The notes under the pieces are model-generated. The model was not told where the DNA came from. It saw only the letters and a list, made by a program, of their open reading frames with translations, and did not search any database. A stretch of DNA of 64,000 nt from SPJN01 sp965229935 (GTDB taxonomy: Bacteria > Pseudomonadota > Alphaproteobacteria > SPJN01), in assembly GCA_965229935.1 (NCBI GenBank), contig CBDDKB010000002.1:310001-374000 (forward strand), written 5' to 3'. Positions 25,664 through 33,806 of the stretch are shown here, piece by piece; the stretch's first letter is position 1, and every line of letters begins with the position of its first letter. Both the position numbers and the translations under genes were made by a program.

Positions 25664-28018
25664 TTACCCGCACTTGCTGTGACCGCAGGACAGGCACTTG
25701 TCACATCCTTCGCTGCGGATCAGGCTGGGTGCGCCGCATTTGGGGCAGCTTTGCATCCCGGTGACCGGGGCCTGATCATCGTTCACCGCACGGGGCAATT
25801 CCTGCTGTTCGCTTTCGCGGTCCAGCAGGGGCGCGTCTTCGTCCTTGATAAAGCCGATATCGACCATGTGGCGGCCTATGACATCACCGATTGCAGCCAG
25901 CAATGAGGGAACATATTTCCCCTTCATCCATGTGCCGCCACGGGGGTCAAAGACCTCCTTCAACTCATCGACGACAAAGCTGACATCGCCGCCACGACGG
26001 AACACGGCAGAGATCATGCGTGTCAGCGCAACGATCCATGCAAAGTGGTCAACATTTTTGGTATTGATGAAAATTTCAAACGGGCGGCGGCGACCATCCT
26101 TAATGATGTCGTTCACGGTGATATACATGGCATGTTCTGAATCTGGCCAGCGGATCTTATAGGTCGTGCCGGGCAACACACCGGGGCGATCCAATGGTTG
26201 GGTCATATAGACAACCGCGCCGCCATCCAGTTCGTCTTCGGGTCGTGTTTCAGGTTCATCCAAAGGCAGGCTTGACTGGTCATCATTTGCAGCCTCAGCC
26301 TTTTTCTTGTCCTCGTCCGTTGACAGAACCGATCCTGTGATGTCGTTGGGCCGATAGGTGGTGCAGCCCTTGCAGCCTGTTTCATAGGCCATCTCATACA
26401 CTTTTTCGAAGGCTTCAAAGCTGATGTCTTCGGGGCAATTAATGGTCTTAGAGATTGAGCTGTCGACATGCGCCTGCACAGCGGCCTGCATCTTGACGTG
26501 GTCTGTCGGGGTCAATGTCATAGCATTGACGAAATAGGCGGGCAGTTCGGCCTGCTCCCCATATTTTTTGCGGAACAGCCGATAGGCATAGTCGCTGACC
26601 CGTTCTTCCTGATGGGTCCCATCGGGCAGCAACACTTTGCGCGTATAGCTATAGGCGAACACAGGTTCCAGCCCGCTGGACACATTATCGGCAAAGAGCG
26701 AGATTGTCCCGGTCGGCGCGATAGAGGTTAGAAGCGCATTGCGGACGCCTTTTTCCGCAATGGCGGCGCGCACATCATCATCCAGCCCCTCAATATGAAG
26801 GCCAGCTAAATAGGCCTGTTTATCAAACAGGGGAAAGGCGCCCTTTTCCGCAGCCAAATCGGCTGAGGCTAGATAGGCCGCCCGCTCAATCACTTTCAAC
26901 CAACGCTTGGCCAATGCGGCAGCCTGATCGGAGCCATAGCGGGACCGGCACATGATCAACGCATCACCAAGGCCAGTGACGCCAAGGCCGATCCGGCGTT
27001 TCGCCTGTGCCTCATGCGCCTGTTCTTCAAGTGGAAAGCCTGAGACATCAACCACATTGTCAAGCATGCGCACAGCGGTCCGCGTCAGTGCTGACAGGGC
27101 CGCCTCGTCAATTGTGGCGCTTTCCTCAAAAGGATCGGTCACAAGCCGCGCCAGATTGATGGACCCCAAAAGGCACGCCCCATAGGGCGGCAATGGTTGT
27201 TCACCGCAAGGGTTCGTCGCCGAGATTGATTCACAATAATAGAGATTGTTCTGCTGGTTGATCCGGTCGATGAAAATCACGCCCGGTTCTGCATAGGCGA
27301 ATGTTGACCGCATGATGCTGGCCCACAGGTCACGCGCCTGAACGGTTTTATAGACCGTGCCTTCAAAGGTCAGGTCCCAAGGCTCATCCGCCTTGACCGC
27401 TGCCATAAACGCGTCTGTGACCAGCACAGACAGGTTGAACATGCGCAGCCGCCCCGGCTCACGCTTAACAGTGATAAATTCTTCAATGTCCGGGTGGTCA
27501 CAACGCATGGTCGCCATCATGGCGCCACGGCGGGACCCTGCGGACATAATGGTACGGCACATGCTGTCCCACACATCCATAAAGGTCAGCGGGCCTGAGG
27601 CATCGGCCCCCACGCCCTTAACCGGGGCCCCCTTGGGCCGCAATGTGGAAAAGTCATAACCGATGCCGCCACCCTGCTGCATGGTCAGGGCCGCTTCTTT
27701 CAAATGATCGAAAATGCCGCCCATGTCGTCCGGCACCGTGCCCATGACGAAACAGTTAAACAGGGTGACTTTGCGCTTTGTCCCCGCGCCAGAAAGAATG
27801 CGGCCCGCGGGCAGAAACTTGAAATCATCAAGCGCGTTGAAAAATTCTTCTTCATACGCGGCACGCTTGTCCTCAGGTTCCGCTGCGGCCAATGCCGCCG
27901 CCACGCGGCGCCACGACTCTTCAATGCCCTGATCGATCGGGGTGCCGTCAGGGGCCTTGAAACGGTATTTCATGTCCCAGATTTGGCGGGAAATCGGGGC
28001 AATCGCAGCGCTGGTCAT
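25664..28018 (-). CDS. nrdJ: Adenosylcobalamin-dependent (class II) ribonucleotide reductase
   Basis: The 784-residue protein reduces ribonucleotides to deoxyribonucleotides without needing oxygen. It has the class II pattern: GGGIGYDFSTLRPKG, the radical-site region NPCGEQPLPPYGACLLGSIN, and APTGTISLFADN. The C-terminus holds a TSCPD-type segment (about 600-720) and a cysteine-rich tail, CPKCGAPSL then CDKCLSCGHSKC. Many alphaproteobacterial NrdJ proteins are about 1200 residues; this is the compact form. The start at ATG 28018 is preferred to an open frame up to 28081, which lacks family sequence. The 186-base upstream gap holds an FNR-like site. The adenosyltransferase at 43353 can supply its cofactor. 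Confidence 0.93.
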   Translation of the reverse strand: MTSAAIAPISRQIWDMKYRFKAPDGTPIDQGIEESWRRVAAALAAAEPEDKRAAYEEEFFNALDDFKFLPAGRILSGAGTKRKVTLFNCFVMGTVPDDMGGIFDHLKEAALTMQQGGGIGYDFSTLRPKGAPVKGVGADASGPLTFMDVWDSMCRTIMSAGSRRGAMMATMRCDHPDIEEFITVKREPGRLRMFNLSVLVTDAFMAAVKADEPWDLTFEGTVYKTVQARDLWASIMRSTFAYAEPGVIFIDRINQQNNLYYCESISATNPCGEQPLPPYGACLLGSINLARLVTDPFEESATIDEAALSALTRTAVRMLDNVVDVSGFPLEEQAHEAQAKRRIGLGVTGLGDALIMCRSRYGSDQAAALAKRWLKVIERAAYLASADLAAEKGAFPLFDKQAYLAGLHIEGLDDDVRAAIAEKGVRNALLTSIAPTGTISLFADNVSSGLEPVFAYSYTRKVLLPDGTHQEERVSDYAYRLFRKKYGEQAELPAYFVNAMTLTPTDHVKMQAAVQAHVDSSISKTINCPEDISFEAFEKVYEMAYETGCKGCTTYRPNDITGSVLSTDEDKKKAEAANDDQSSLPLDEPETRPEDELDGGAVVYMTQPLDRPGVLPGTTYKIRWPDSEHAMYITVNDIIKDGRRRPFEIFINTKNVDHFAWIVALTRMISAVFRRGGDVSFVVDELKEVFDPRGGTWMKGKYVPSLLAAIGDVIGRHMVDIGFIKDEDAPLLDRESEQQELPRAVNDDQAPVTGMQSCPKCGAPSLIRSEGCDKCLSCGHSKCG

Positions 28019-28107
28019 AAATCGGGTCCGCTTGTTCAGGTCTAAATCAGAGGGCAGCCAGTGTAACAGAAAGGCGCCCAAATTGAAGTAAAAGTTCTTA
28101 TTATGTA

Positions 28108-28150
28108 CTCATAGCTTATGTGCAGATCAGTGCACAATGATCCAGATCAT
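28108..28150 (-). promoter_or_regulatory. Candidate FNR-type class II promoter and second palindrome upstream of nrdJ
   Basis: At 28137-28150 the sequence ATGATCCAGATCAT is a perfect palindrome and differs from the FNR/FixK consensus TTGAT-N4-ATCAA by one base in each arm. On the minus strand a TATGAG hexamer at 28108-28113 lies where a -10 element should be if the FNR site were centred at -41.5. A second perfect dyad, TGTGCA-N6-TGCACA, fills 28119-28136 between them. Both would be within the promoter. Regulation by oxygen is inference. Confidence 0.45.
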
Positions 28151-28204
28151 AAGTCACGAAAATGACAGGAAAATTTAACTTATCCCCATTTTGCACAGGG
28201 GGGG

Positions 28205-28936
28205 TCAGCGATTGGCCTTTGCCTCTGCGACCAAAATTTCTGTCGCTGACTCAATCTCATCCACAAGCCGCTTCATAAAGGCCTTGCGTTTTAGGCCCGG
28301 TTCGATGGGCGGCAAAACCTCAACCACAATCGTGCCGGTATATTTGGTGAAGCTGCGGCGTCCCCAATAAAGGCCTGAATTCAGGGCAACGGGTACACAA
28401 TCAACATCAAGCTTTTTGTATAGCGCTGCGATGCCCGGCTTGTAGTCTGGTGCCTCACCCGGTTCTGCCCGCGTGCCTTCGGGGAAGATGGCGATGGGCT
28501 GGCCCCGATCGATCCTGTCTTTGGCCTGCCGCACCATTTTTTTAAGGGCCGATGCCCCCGAATCGCGATCAACGGCAATCATCCCGGTGCGGATGGCAAT
28601 CCAGCCATAGACCGGAATGGCGGCAAGCTCCTTTTTCAGGACGATGGCAGGGTCTTTGAGCAGCAGGTGCAGGATGATCGTATCCCACATGGATTGATGC
28701 TTAAGCGCGATCAGTGCAGGCCCGTCAGGCAGATTTTCCCGCCCCCTGATTTCATAGCGAATGCCCGAAACATAGCGCAGCAGGACCATGACGCCTGCGG
28801 CCCAAATTTCCATGGCCCGCACTAATGTGGCGCGCGGGGCAACCATAAATGGCAGGGCCAAAATCGCCGCTGTGGCGGTCCAAAGCCACATCAGCCCATT
28901 GAAGGTGAGGGATCGTAGGATGCGCAGGATCAGCAT
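28205..28936 (-). CDS. plsC: Lysophospholipid (1-acylglycerol-3-phosphate) acyltransferase, copy 1
   Basis: From ATG 28936 the protein is 243 residues. It has the PlsC motifs KHQSMWDT (H-X4-D, about residue 77) and FPEGTR (about residue 151), with hydrophobic helices at the N-terminus. It would add the second acyl chain to lysophosphatidate in the inner membrane. A TTG at 28954 is an alternative start. A second plsC-like gene lies upstream on the same strand, 159 bases away. The two are clearly related along their length, so a local duplication is likely. Confidence 0.88.
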   Translation of the reverse strand: MLILRILRSLTFNGLMWLWTATAAILALPFMVAPRATLVRAMEIWAAGVMVLLRYVSGIRYEIRGRENLPDGPALIALKHQSMWDTIILHLLLKDPAIVLKKELAAIPVYGWIAIRTGMIAVDRDSGASALKKMVRQAKDRIDRGQPIAIFPEGTRAEPGEAPDYKPGIAALYKKLDVDCVPVALNSGLYWGRRSFTKYTGTIVVEVLPPIEPGLKRKAFMKRLVDEIESATEILVAEAKANR

Positions 28937-29095
28937 GATGGCACCGCCATACAAGCAGCAGGGCCGGGCCGAGATTCAGATTTGCACATATTGTTCTTTC
29001 CCAGCCAACCAATCACCAATCCATTAGATAGACTGTGAGCGGGGCTTTGCCAACCTTAGCGCTTTGTCACATCTGCAAAAAGCGTAGGCTTGGCG

Positions 29096-29836
29096 CTATG
29101 CAGTCTTCGAAAGGCCCAATGCTTCTTCGGCCTCGGCCCGCAGGATGAGGGAGCGTGTTTCGATCCTGTCTTGCAGCACCGCCATAAACTCATCCTTCTC
29201 AAGGCCCGGTTCGATAATGGGCAGAATCTCAACCTTGATCGTGCCGGGGTTCTTGATGAAGCTGCGGCGCGCCCAATACATGCCGGAGTTCAGGGCGATA
29301 GGCACGCAAGGCACGTTCAAATTGGCATACATTTCCCCGATGCCGATTTTATAGTGCGGCTCGTCATAGGGGTCCTTGCGGGTGCCTTCAGGAAAGATCG
29401 CCAAGGAATAATCATTGTCCAAACGGTCCTGCGCATCATCCAGCATTTTTTGCATGGTCTCGCGCCCCTTGCCGCGTTTCACCGCGATGGACCCAACGCG
29501 CATCACCAGCCAGCCAAAGCCGGGGATAAGTGACAATTCATGCTTTAGGATGATGGCCGGGTGTTTTGTGACAAGGCACAACAGCATCGTCTCCCACATG
29601 GATTGATGCTTAAAGGCATAGATCGCCGGGCCATCGGGCAGGTTTTCCTGACCCGTCACCTCATACTTGATGCCGACCAGAATCTTCAGCCAGAAATAAT
29701 TTACGTGCCCCCAGATGCGGGCAATCAAAAATATATTTTTTCGCGGGCCAAGCATGACCGGCAATCCAAGAATGATCAGAACAATCGTGGTTGTCCAAAG
29801 TGCGATGTTAAACAGGAATGAGCGTACTGCCTGCAT
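29096..29836 (-). CDS. plsC: Lysophospholipid (1-acylglycerol-3-phosphate) acyltransferase, copy 2
   Basis: The 246-residue protein shares the layout of the neighbouring copy: an N-terminal hydrophobic helix, motif I KHQSMWET, and FPEGTRKDP. In motif I the usual aspartate of H-X4-D is glutamate, a change that also occurs in other alphaproteobacterial members, so it may still be active. It would acylate lysophosphatidate or a related lipid. It lies four bases after the first ydcF gene and so probably belongs to the ftsE-ftsX-ydcF transcript. Confidence 0.88.
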   Translation of the reverse strand: MQAVRSFLFNIALWTTTIVLIILGLPVMLGPRKNIFLIARIWGHVNYFWLKILVGIKYEVTGQENLPDGPAIYAFKHQSMWETMLLCLVTKHPAIILKHELSLIPGFGWLVMRVGSIAVKRGKGRETMQKMLDDAQDRLDNDYSLAIFPEGTRKDPYDEPHYKIGIGEMYANLNVPCVPIALNSGMYWARRSFIKNPGTIKVEILPIIEPGLEKDEFMAVLQDRIETRSLILRAEAEEALGLSKTA

Positions 29837-29840
29837 GGCT

Positions 29841-30503
29841 TCAATCCCCCAAAATGAGTCGTTGTTGAATATCTAACCACGTTATCAGCGTTTTGGCGAA
29901 TTCGCGGCCAAGAAACAATGTAGTCCTTGGGTGTAGCCACCATTCATGGGCGGGGACAGCACCAACTGCAACGGGATCGCCGATAAAGTCGGTTTCGGGC
30001 ATTTTTGCCCGGAAAATCAATAGCGTGCGCGGCAATTGATGGGCCGTGGTGACCAGTATGACCCGGTTAAATTCATGCTGCGTCAGCCACAAACGGGCCG
30101 CTTCGGCATGGCCTTCAAGGTCATGAGCCTCCCGATCGACATCGACGCAGCAATTGAAACGGTCAACCGCCGCGTCTGTACCCTCGCCGCCCATGATGTG
30201 GCGAATGCCTTCCTTTGTAATGCAGACGCCAACACCACTGACCAAAAGCCGTCCGGCCTTGTCATGCAGCAACAGATCAAAGCTGCGCTCAACAATCTGT
30301 TGACCGTCTGCCATCACAATAATGCCATCGGCCTGCGCCATGGCGCTGCGTTCAATCGCGGGGCTGCCAACCTTGTTCGCAAATAGGATAAAGCCGGCAA
30401 GGGCGCTGCCGATCACAACAAGACAAAGGCCAGAGAATAGCCAGAGCCATACGGGGCGGATGACGCTTTTTGTGCCGACAATTAGATCATCATCGTCAAG
30501 CAT
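29841..30503 (-). CDS. YdcF family (DUF218) protein, copy 1
   Basis: The 220-residue protein has one N-terminal membrane helix (WLWLFSGLCLVVIGSALAGFILF, about residues 18-40). The rest is a DUF218/YdcF domain with IIVMADGQQIVERSFDLLL, RLLVSGVG and VILVTTAHQLPRTLLIFR. The family has a Rossmann-like fold and is linked to envelope functions; its reaction is unsettled. The first 12 residues, MLDDDDLIVGTK, are identical to those of the next gene upstream, three bases away. This points to tandem duplication followed by divergence in the domain. Confidence 0.87.
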   Translation of the reverse strand: MLDDDDLIVGTKSVIRPVWLWLFSGLCLVVIGSALAGFILFANKVGSPAIERSAMAQADGIIVMADGQQIVERSFDLLLHDKAGRLLVSGVGVCITKEGIRHIMGGEGTDAAVDRFNCCVDVDREAHDLEGHAEAARLWLTQHEFNRVILVTTAHQLPRTLLIFRAKMPETDFIGDPVAVGAVPAHEWWLHPRTTLFLGREFAKTLITWLDIQQRLILGD

Positions 30504-30506
30504 AGG

Positions 30507-31172
30507 TCACTGACCGATAAGGTCTTGCCATTGAAGCTTGGCCCAAACCGCGATGGTCTTGACATATTCGCCACCGATCAACAAAGCGGTGCGGGGCTTT
30601 TTATACCAGTCCTGCGTCGGGACAGATGGGCTAATCACCGGATGGGGGTGAAGGGCAACAGATGGCATCTCATGGCGCGCGAGCAACATTGTGCGCGGCA
30701 TATGATAGGCAGAGGTGACGATGATGACGTCGGTATAGTTATTGGCCGCCACCCATTTTGCCATCGCAGCGGCATTGCCGATTGTGTCCTGCGCCTCTTT
30801 TTCAATATCAACGCAACAGGTAAAGCGTTTCATGCTAGCCTGATCAGTGTCGGCAATGCCCAGATAATCAATCAGGTTTTCGGGGGTCAGCTCGGCGTCC
30901 GCACCAGTAACAAGCAGGCGTTGCGCCCTGTCCGCAAGCAACAGGTCAAACGCGGTAGCCAGGCGGCTTTGCCCGCCTGTAGGGGCAACAATGCCATCGG
31001 CTTTAGAGACCTGCGCAATCGCAATTGTCTGTGTTGCAATTGATTGCGCAAACCAGACATAGCCGCCCAAAAAGCTGCCGAGCCCTAGTAAAATGAGCGC
31101 AAGCGCCAACCGCCGCCAAAAGGGGCGAACAACGGTCTTGGTGCCGACTATCAGGTCATCATCATCAAGCAT
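30507..31172 (-). CDS. YdcF family (DUF218) protein, copy 2
   Basis: From ATG 31172 the protein is 221 residues. It has the same plan as copy 1: MLDDDDLIVGTK, a membrane helix (ALALILLGLGSFLGGYVWF), then the YdcF domain with RLLVTGADAEL and VIIVTSAYHMPRTMLLARHE. The conserved Arg of PRT is present in both copies. The frame is open to 31295, but the shared start with copy 1 fixes ATG 31172. It follows ftsX by 67 bases. Exact role unknown; association with ftsEX and plsC suggests the cell envelope. Confidence 0.87.
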   Translation of the reverse strand: MLDDDDLIVGTKTVVRPFWRRLALALILLGLGSFLGGYVWFAQSIATQTIAIAQVSKADGIVAPTGGQSRLATAFDLLLADRAQRLLVTGADAELTPENLIDYLGIADTDQASMKRFTCCVDIEKEAQDTIGNAAAMAKWVAANNYTDVIIVTSAYHMPRTMLLARHEMPSVALHPHPVISPSVPTQDWYKKPRTALLIGGEYVKTIAVWAKLQWQDLIGQ

Positions 31173-31239
31173 GTGGGTATCGTGTCTGGTTCCGGTTTGT
31201 GTCGAATGTTTTAGGCGGGCAAATGGTTCAAAACAAGGG

Positions 31240-32130
31240 TTAAACCATGTCGGCCAGTTGGTGTTTAACCTCCCTGCGCGCCATGAAAAGCGCAAGCCCC
31301 GCCATAATCAGCGGCGTTGCCACCACAAGCCATAGACCAGATGCGCCAAGCCCCGCCCAAAGACTGTCGACACCCAGCGATGTGTTGCGCGCTAACACAA
31401 CGGCAACCAGCGCAGCGATGCCCATGCCGAACGTACCGCCGGATAATGTTTGGATGACAAAATGCGTGCCGAACATGCGGATGATCCGCCGATCAGATGT
31501 ACCCATTAGATGCACCAAATTAACGGTCGGACGATGGGCGACAAAGCTTGTGCGGGTGGCAAAGCTGATGATCATCGCCGTTGCAAACCCGACCAGCCCA
31601 ATCAGGCCCAGCGCCAGCCATGACAGGCTGCGCGCCAGTCTGACTTGTTTTGCGATCATGGCCTGATAATCATCGGCGCGAATTTCAGGGTGAAGTTTGC
31701 CAAGGTCCGCATTCAATGCAGCTATATCAAGCCTGTCAGGGTGGGCAAGTTTCACATCTATCAGTTGCGGCAGGGGCAGGGCTGTCACCGTGTCGGCATC
31801 GGGGAACCATGGCGCAAGCAGGGCGGCCATCGCCTCATCCGTTAGGGGGGTGGCGGCGCCGATTGCGGGATGATCCTCCAACAAGGCGACGACGACCGGG
31901 GTCAGCGGCTGATTATGTTCGGCTTGATAGGCATCCAAAGCCTCCGCCGTGATTTCAACGGTTAGCGTCCCTTCAAGGCCGCGCGCCCAATCGCGCGCCA
32001 TTGTGTTCAGCGCCAGCCCGCCGATCAGGGCCAAGGTGGCAAGAAACCCCATCACCGCCATGACAAGCGGCAGGGCGGTTGCCTGCTCGTGAATAAAAAA
32101 CAAGGTCGGGGCGTGTGGCTTGGTACTCAT
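31240..32130 (-). CDS. ftsX: Cell division ABC transporter permease FtsX
   Basis: The 296-residue protein has the FtsX plan: one N-terminal membrane helix (LPLVMAVMGFLATLALIGGLAL, about 20-41), a periplasmic domain of about 120 residues, then three helices in the C-terminal half. The segment RTSFVAHRPTVNLVHLMGTSDRRI is the typical cytoplasmic loop. FtsEX links the divisome to peptidoglycan hydrolases. Its ATG overlaps the ftsE stop (ATGA), as usual for this pair. The periplasmic domain shows no unusual feature. Confidence 0.92.
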   Translation of the reverse strand: MSTKPHAPTLFFIHEQATALPLVMAVMGFLATLALIGGLALNTMARDWARGLEGTLTVEITAEALDAYQAEHNQPLTPVVVALLEDHPAIGAATPLTDEAMAALLAPWFPDADTVTALPLPQLIDVKLAHPDRLDIAALNADLGKLHPEIRADDYQAMIAKQVRLARSLSWLALGLIGLVGFATAMIISFATRTSFVAHRPTVNLVHLMGTSDRRIIRMFGTHFVIQTLSGGTFGMGIAALVAVVLARNTSLGVDSLWAGLGASGLWLVVATPLIMAGLALFMARREVKHQLADMV

Positions 32131-32900
32131 GAAGGATGGTCATCCTCATGCACGTCAAGCGGCAGGCTAAAAGGCTCAGGCCCATCATTGGTGGAGGGCG
32201 TCGCGGCGGCTGGTTCCGGGTCCGGTTTCCTGTCAGGCGATGTTTTTTCAAGCCTCATGCGCCCATTATCGAGCGCGATGATTTGTTCGCCAAACGTATG
32301 CGCCAGATGTTCGTCATGGGTGGCGATGACCACAGTGGTGCCGATTTTGTTCATGGCCTCGAACAGGGAAAAAATGTCATGGCCCATTTTGGCGTCAACA
32401 TTCCCCGTCGGTTCGTCAGCGATCAACAATTTGGGGCGAGTGACGACAGCGCGGGCGATGGCGACACGCTGCTGCTCACCACCTGATAGAACAGGGGGCA
32501 GGGCATGGGCCCGGCTTTTTAAGCCGATCCAGTCCAGCATTTCCATCACATCATCTTGATAGTGTTTCGGCTGCTTGCCCTTCATGTAAAGCGGCAGGGC
32601 GATATTGTCGAACAGGCTAAGGTGATTGAGCAGGCGGAAATCCTGAAACACGATGCCGATCTGTTGCCGCAGGGCAGGCAGATCCTCGCGCGACAGGGTG
32701 GCAATGTCCCTGTCCATAAGCGTAACAAGCCCTCGAGACGCCCGCTCTGCCAAATATATCAGCTTTAGCAGGGATGTTTTGCCCGCACCTGACGGTCCGG
32801 TCAGGGCCGTAAAGCTCCCCGCCGCCAGATTGAATGACAGGTCAGACAGGCATTCTGCCCCCGCCCCATATCGTAGGCCAACATTTTCAAAGCGAATCAT
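32127..32900 (-). CDS. ftsE: Cell division ABC transporter ATP-binding protein FtsE, with C-terminal tail
   Basis: From ATG 32900 the protein is 257 residues. Walker A (TGPSGAGKTSLLKL), the signature LSGGEQQRVAIARA, Walker B (LLIADEPTGN) and the switch histidine (VIATHDEHL) are intact. FtsE proteins are about 220 residues; here about 35 extra residues rich in Pro, Asp and Glu follow the ATPase domain (KPDPEPAAATP and onward). The frame runs upstream to 32948 without family sequence. ftsX follows with a four-base overlap. The gene diverges from the zinc-ribbon protein at 33010. Confidence 0.92.
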   Translation of the reverse strand: MIRFENVGLRYGAGAECLSDLSFNLAAGSFTALTGPSGAGKTSLLKLIYLAERASRGLVTLMDRDIATLSREDLPALRQQIGIVFQDFRLLNHLSLFDNIALPLYMKGKQPKHYQDDVMEMLDWIGLKSRAHALPPVLSGGEQQRVAIARAVVTRPKLLIADEPTGNVDAKMGHDIFSLFEAMNKIGTTVVIATHDEHLAHTFGEQIIALDNGRMRLEKTSPDRKPDPEPAAATPSTNDGPEPFSLPLDVHEDDHPS

Positions 32901-33009
32901 GGGCGCAGCATAGTCAAAATTCGCGTGGCGCGCAGGGGATAATTGCAAAAAGCCCCTTTTCAGGGTAAGCCCCTAAGGACTATTTGCAGCCGCCAATCGG
33001 ACCGCCCCT

Positions 33010-33795
33010 ATGATTATCACCTGCCCTGACTGCGAAACCCAGTTTCTGGTCAATAATGCGGATATTGCCCCTGATGGGCGCGATGTGCGGTGCAGCCGCT
33101 GTGACTATCAATGGTATGTTGCCCCTGATCCAAATGAAGATGTGGCACCTGAGGCCCCAGATGAAACAGAGGCCGCCGAAGAGGCGCCGAAGGAAGATGA
33201 GCAGCCCGCCGTGCCCCCGGTAGGGGAGGCCGCCATTGAAGAATCGGTTTCGGCTGCGGCACCCGCACAAACAGTGCGCGATATGGTGCCTGATGCCAGC
33301 GCAGCAATAACGCCGGATGATGATTATCAAAGCCGCTTGCCTGTGCCTGTGTCAGTCCGTGGGCCGGGCTGGCGATTGCTTGTCTCACTGATTCTGTTGT
33401 TGGCAGTCGCTGCAGTCAGTGGCGGGCTTTTTATGGAACGGGCGCGCGTGATCGACGCTTGGCCCCCTGCGCGTGCGGTGTATGAAAAACTGAACTTGAT
33501 TGATCCGCTGCCCCAACAATCAGCGCAACCCAACGCGCCAGCGGTTCAACTGCGCGATGTGCGCCTGTCAGGGTCAGAAGACGCGCTTATGCTGACAGGG
33601 TTGATCATCGGTCAGCCTGATTACGTGCTGACTGCACAGCTTTCCCTTCGGGTCGAAGATGCCGAAGGCAATGGCCTTTATCAGGCAGTAGTGGGCAGGT
33701 CTGATTTGGTTGATGACCCGCAAGGCATGCGGTTTTCTGTTCAGCTACCCGCATTGCCAGCAACGGCCCACGGGCTAGTCGTTTCACTAGACTAA
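33010..33795 (+). CDS. MJ0042 zinc-ribbon membrane protein
   Basis: The 261-residue protein begins ITCPDCETQFLV and continues CSRCDYQWYV, giving the CxxC...CxxC zinc-ribbon of the MJ0042 type within the first 40 residues. An acidic, Glu/Pro/Ala-rich linker (about 42-95) leads to one transmembrane helix (WRLLVSLILLLAVAAVSGGLF, about residues 119-139). A C-terminal beta-rich domain (about 165-261) resembles the DUF3426 group. The gene is divergent from ftsE, a common arrangement in Alphaproteobacteria. Its function is not known. Confidence 0.85.
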   Translation: MIITCPDCETQFLVNNADIAPDGRDVRCSRCDYQWYVAPDPNEDVAPEAPDETEAAEEAPKEDEQPAVPPVGEAAIEESVSAAAPAQTVRDMVPDASAAITPDDDYQSRLPVPVSVRGPGWRLLVSLILLLAVAAVSGGLFMERARVIDAWPPARAVYEKLNLIDPLPQQSAQPNAPAVQLRDVRLSGSEDALMLTGLIIGQPDYVLTAQLSLRVEDAEGNGLYQAVVGRSDLVDDPQGMRFSVQLPALPATAHGLVVSLD

Positions 33796-33806
33796 GTAAG
33801 CCAAGC

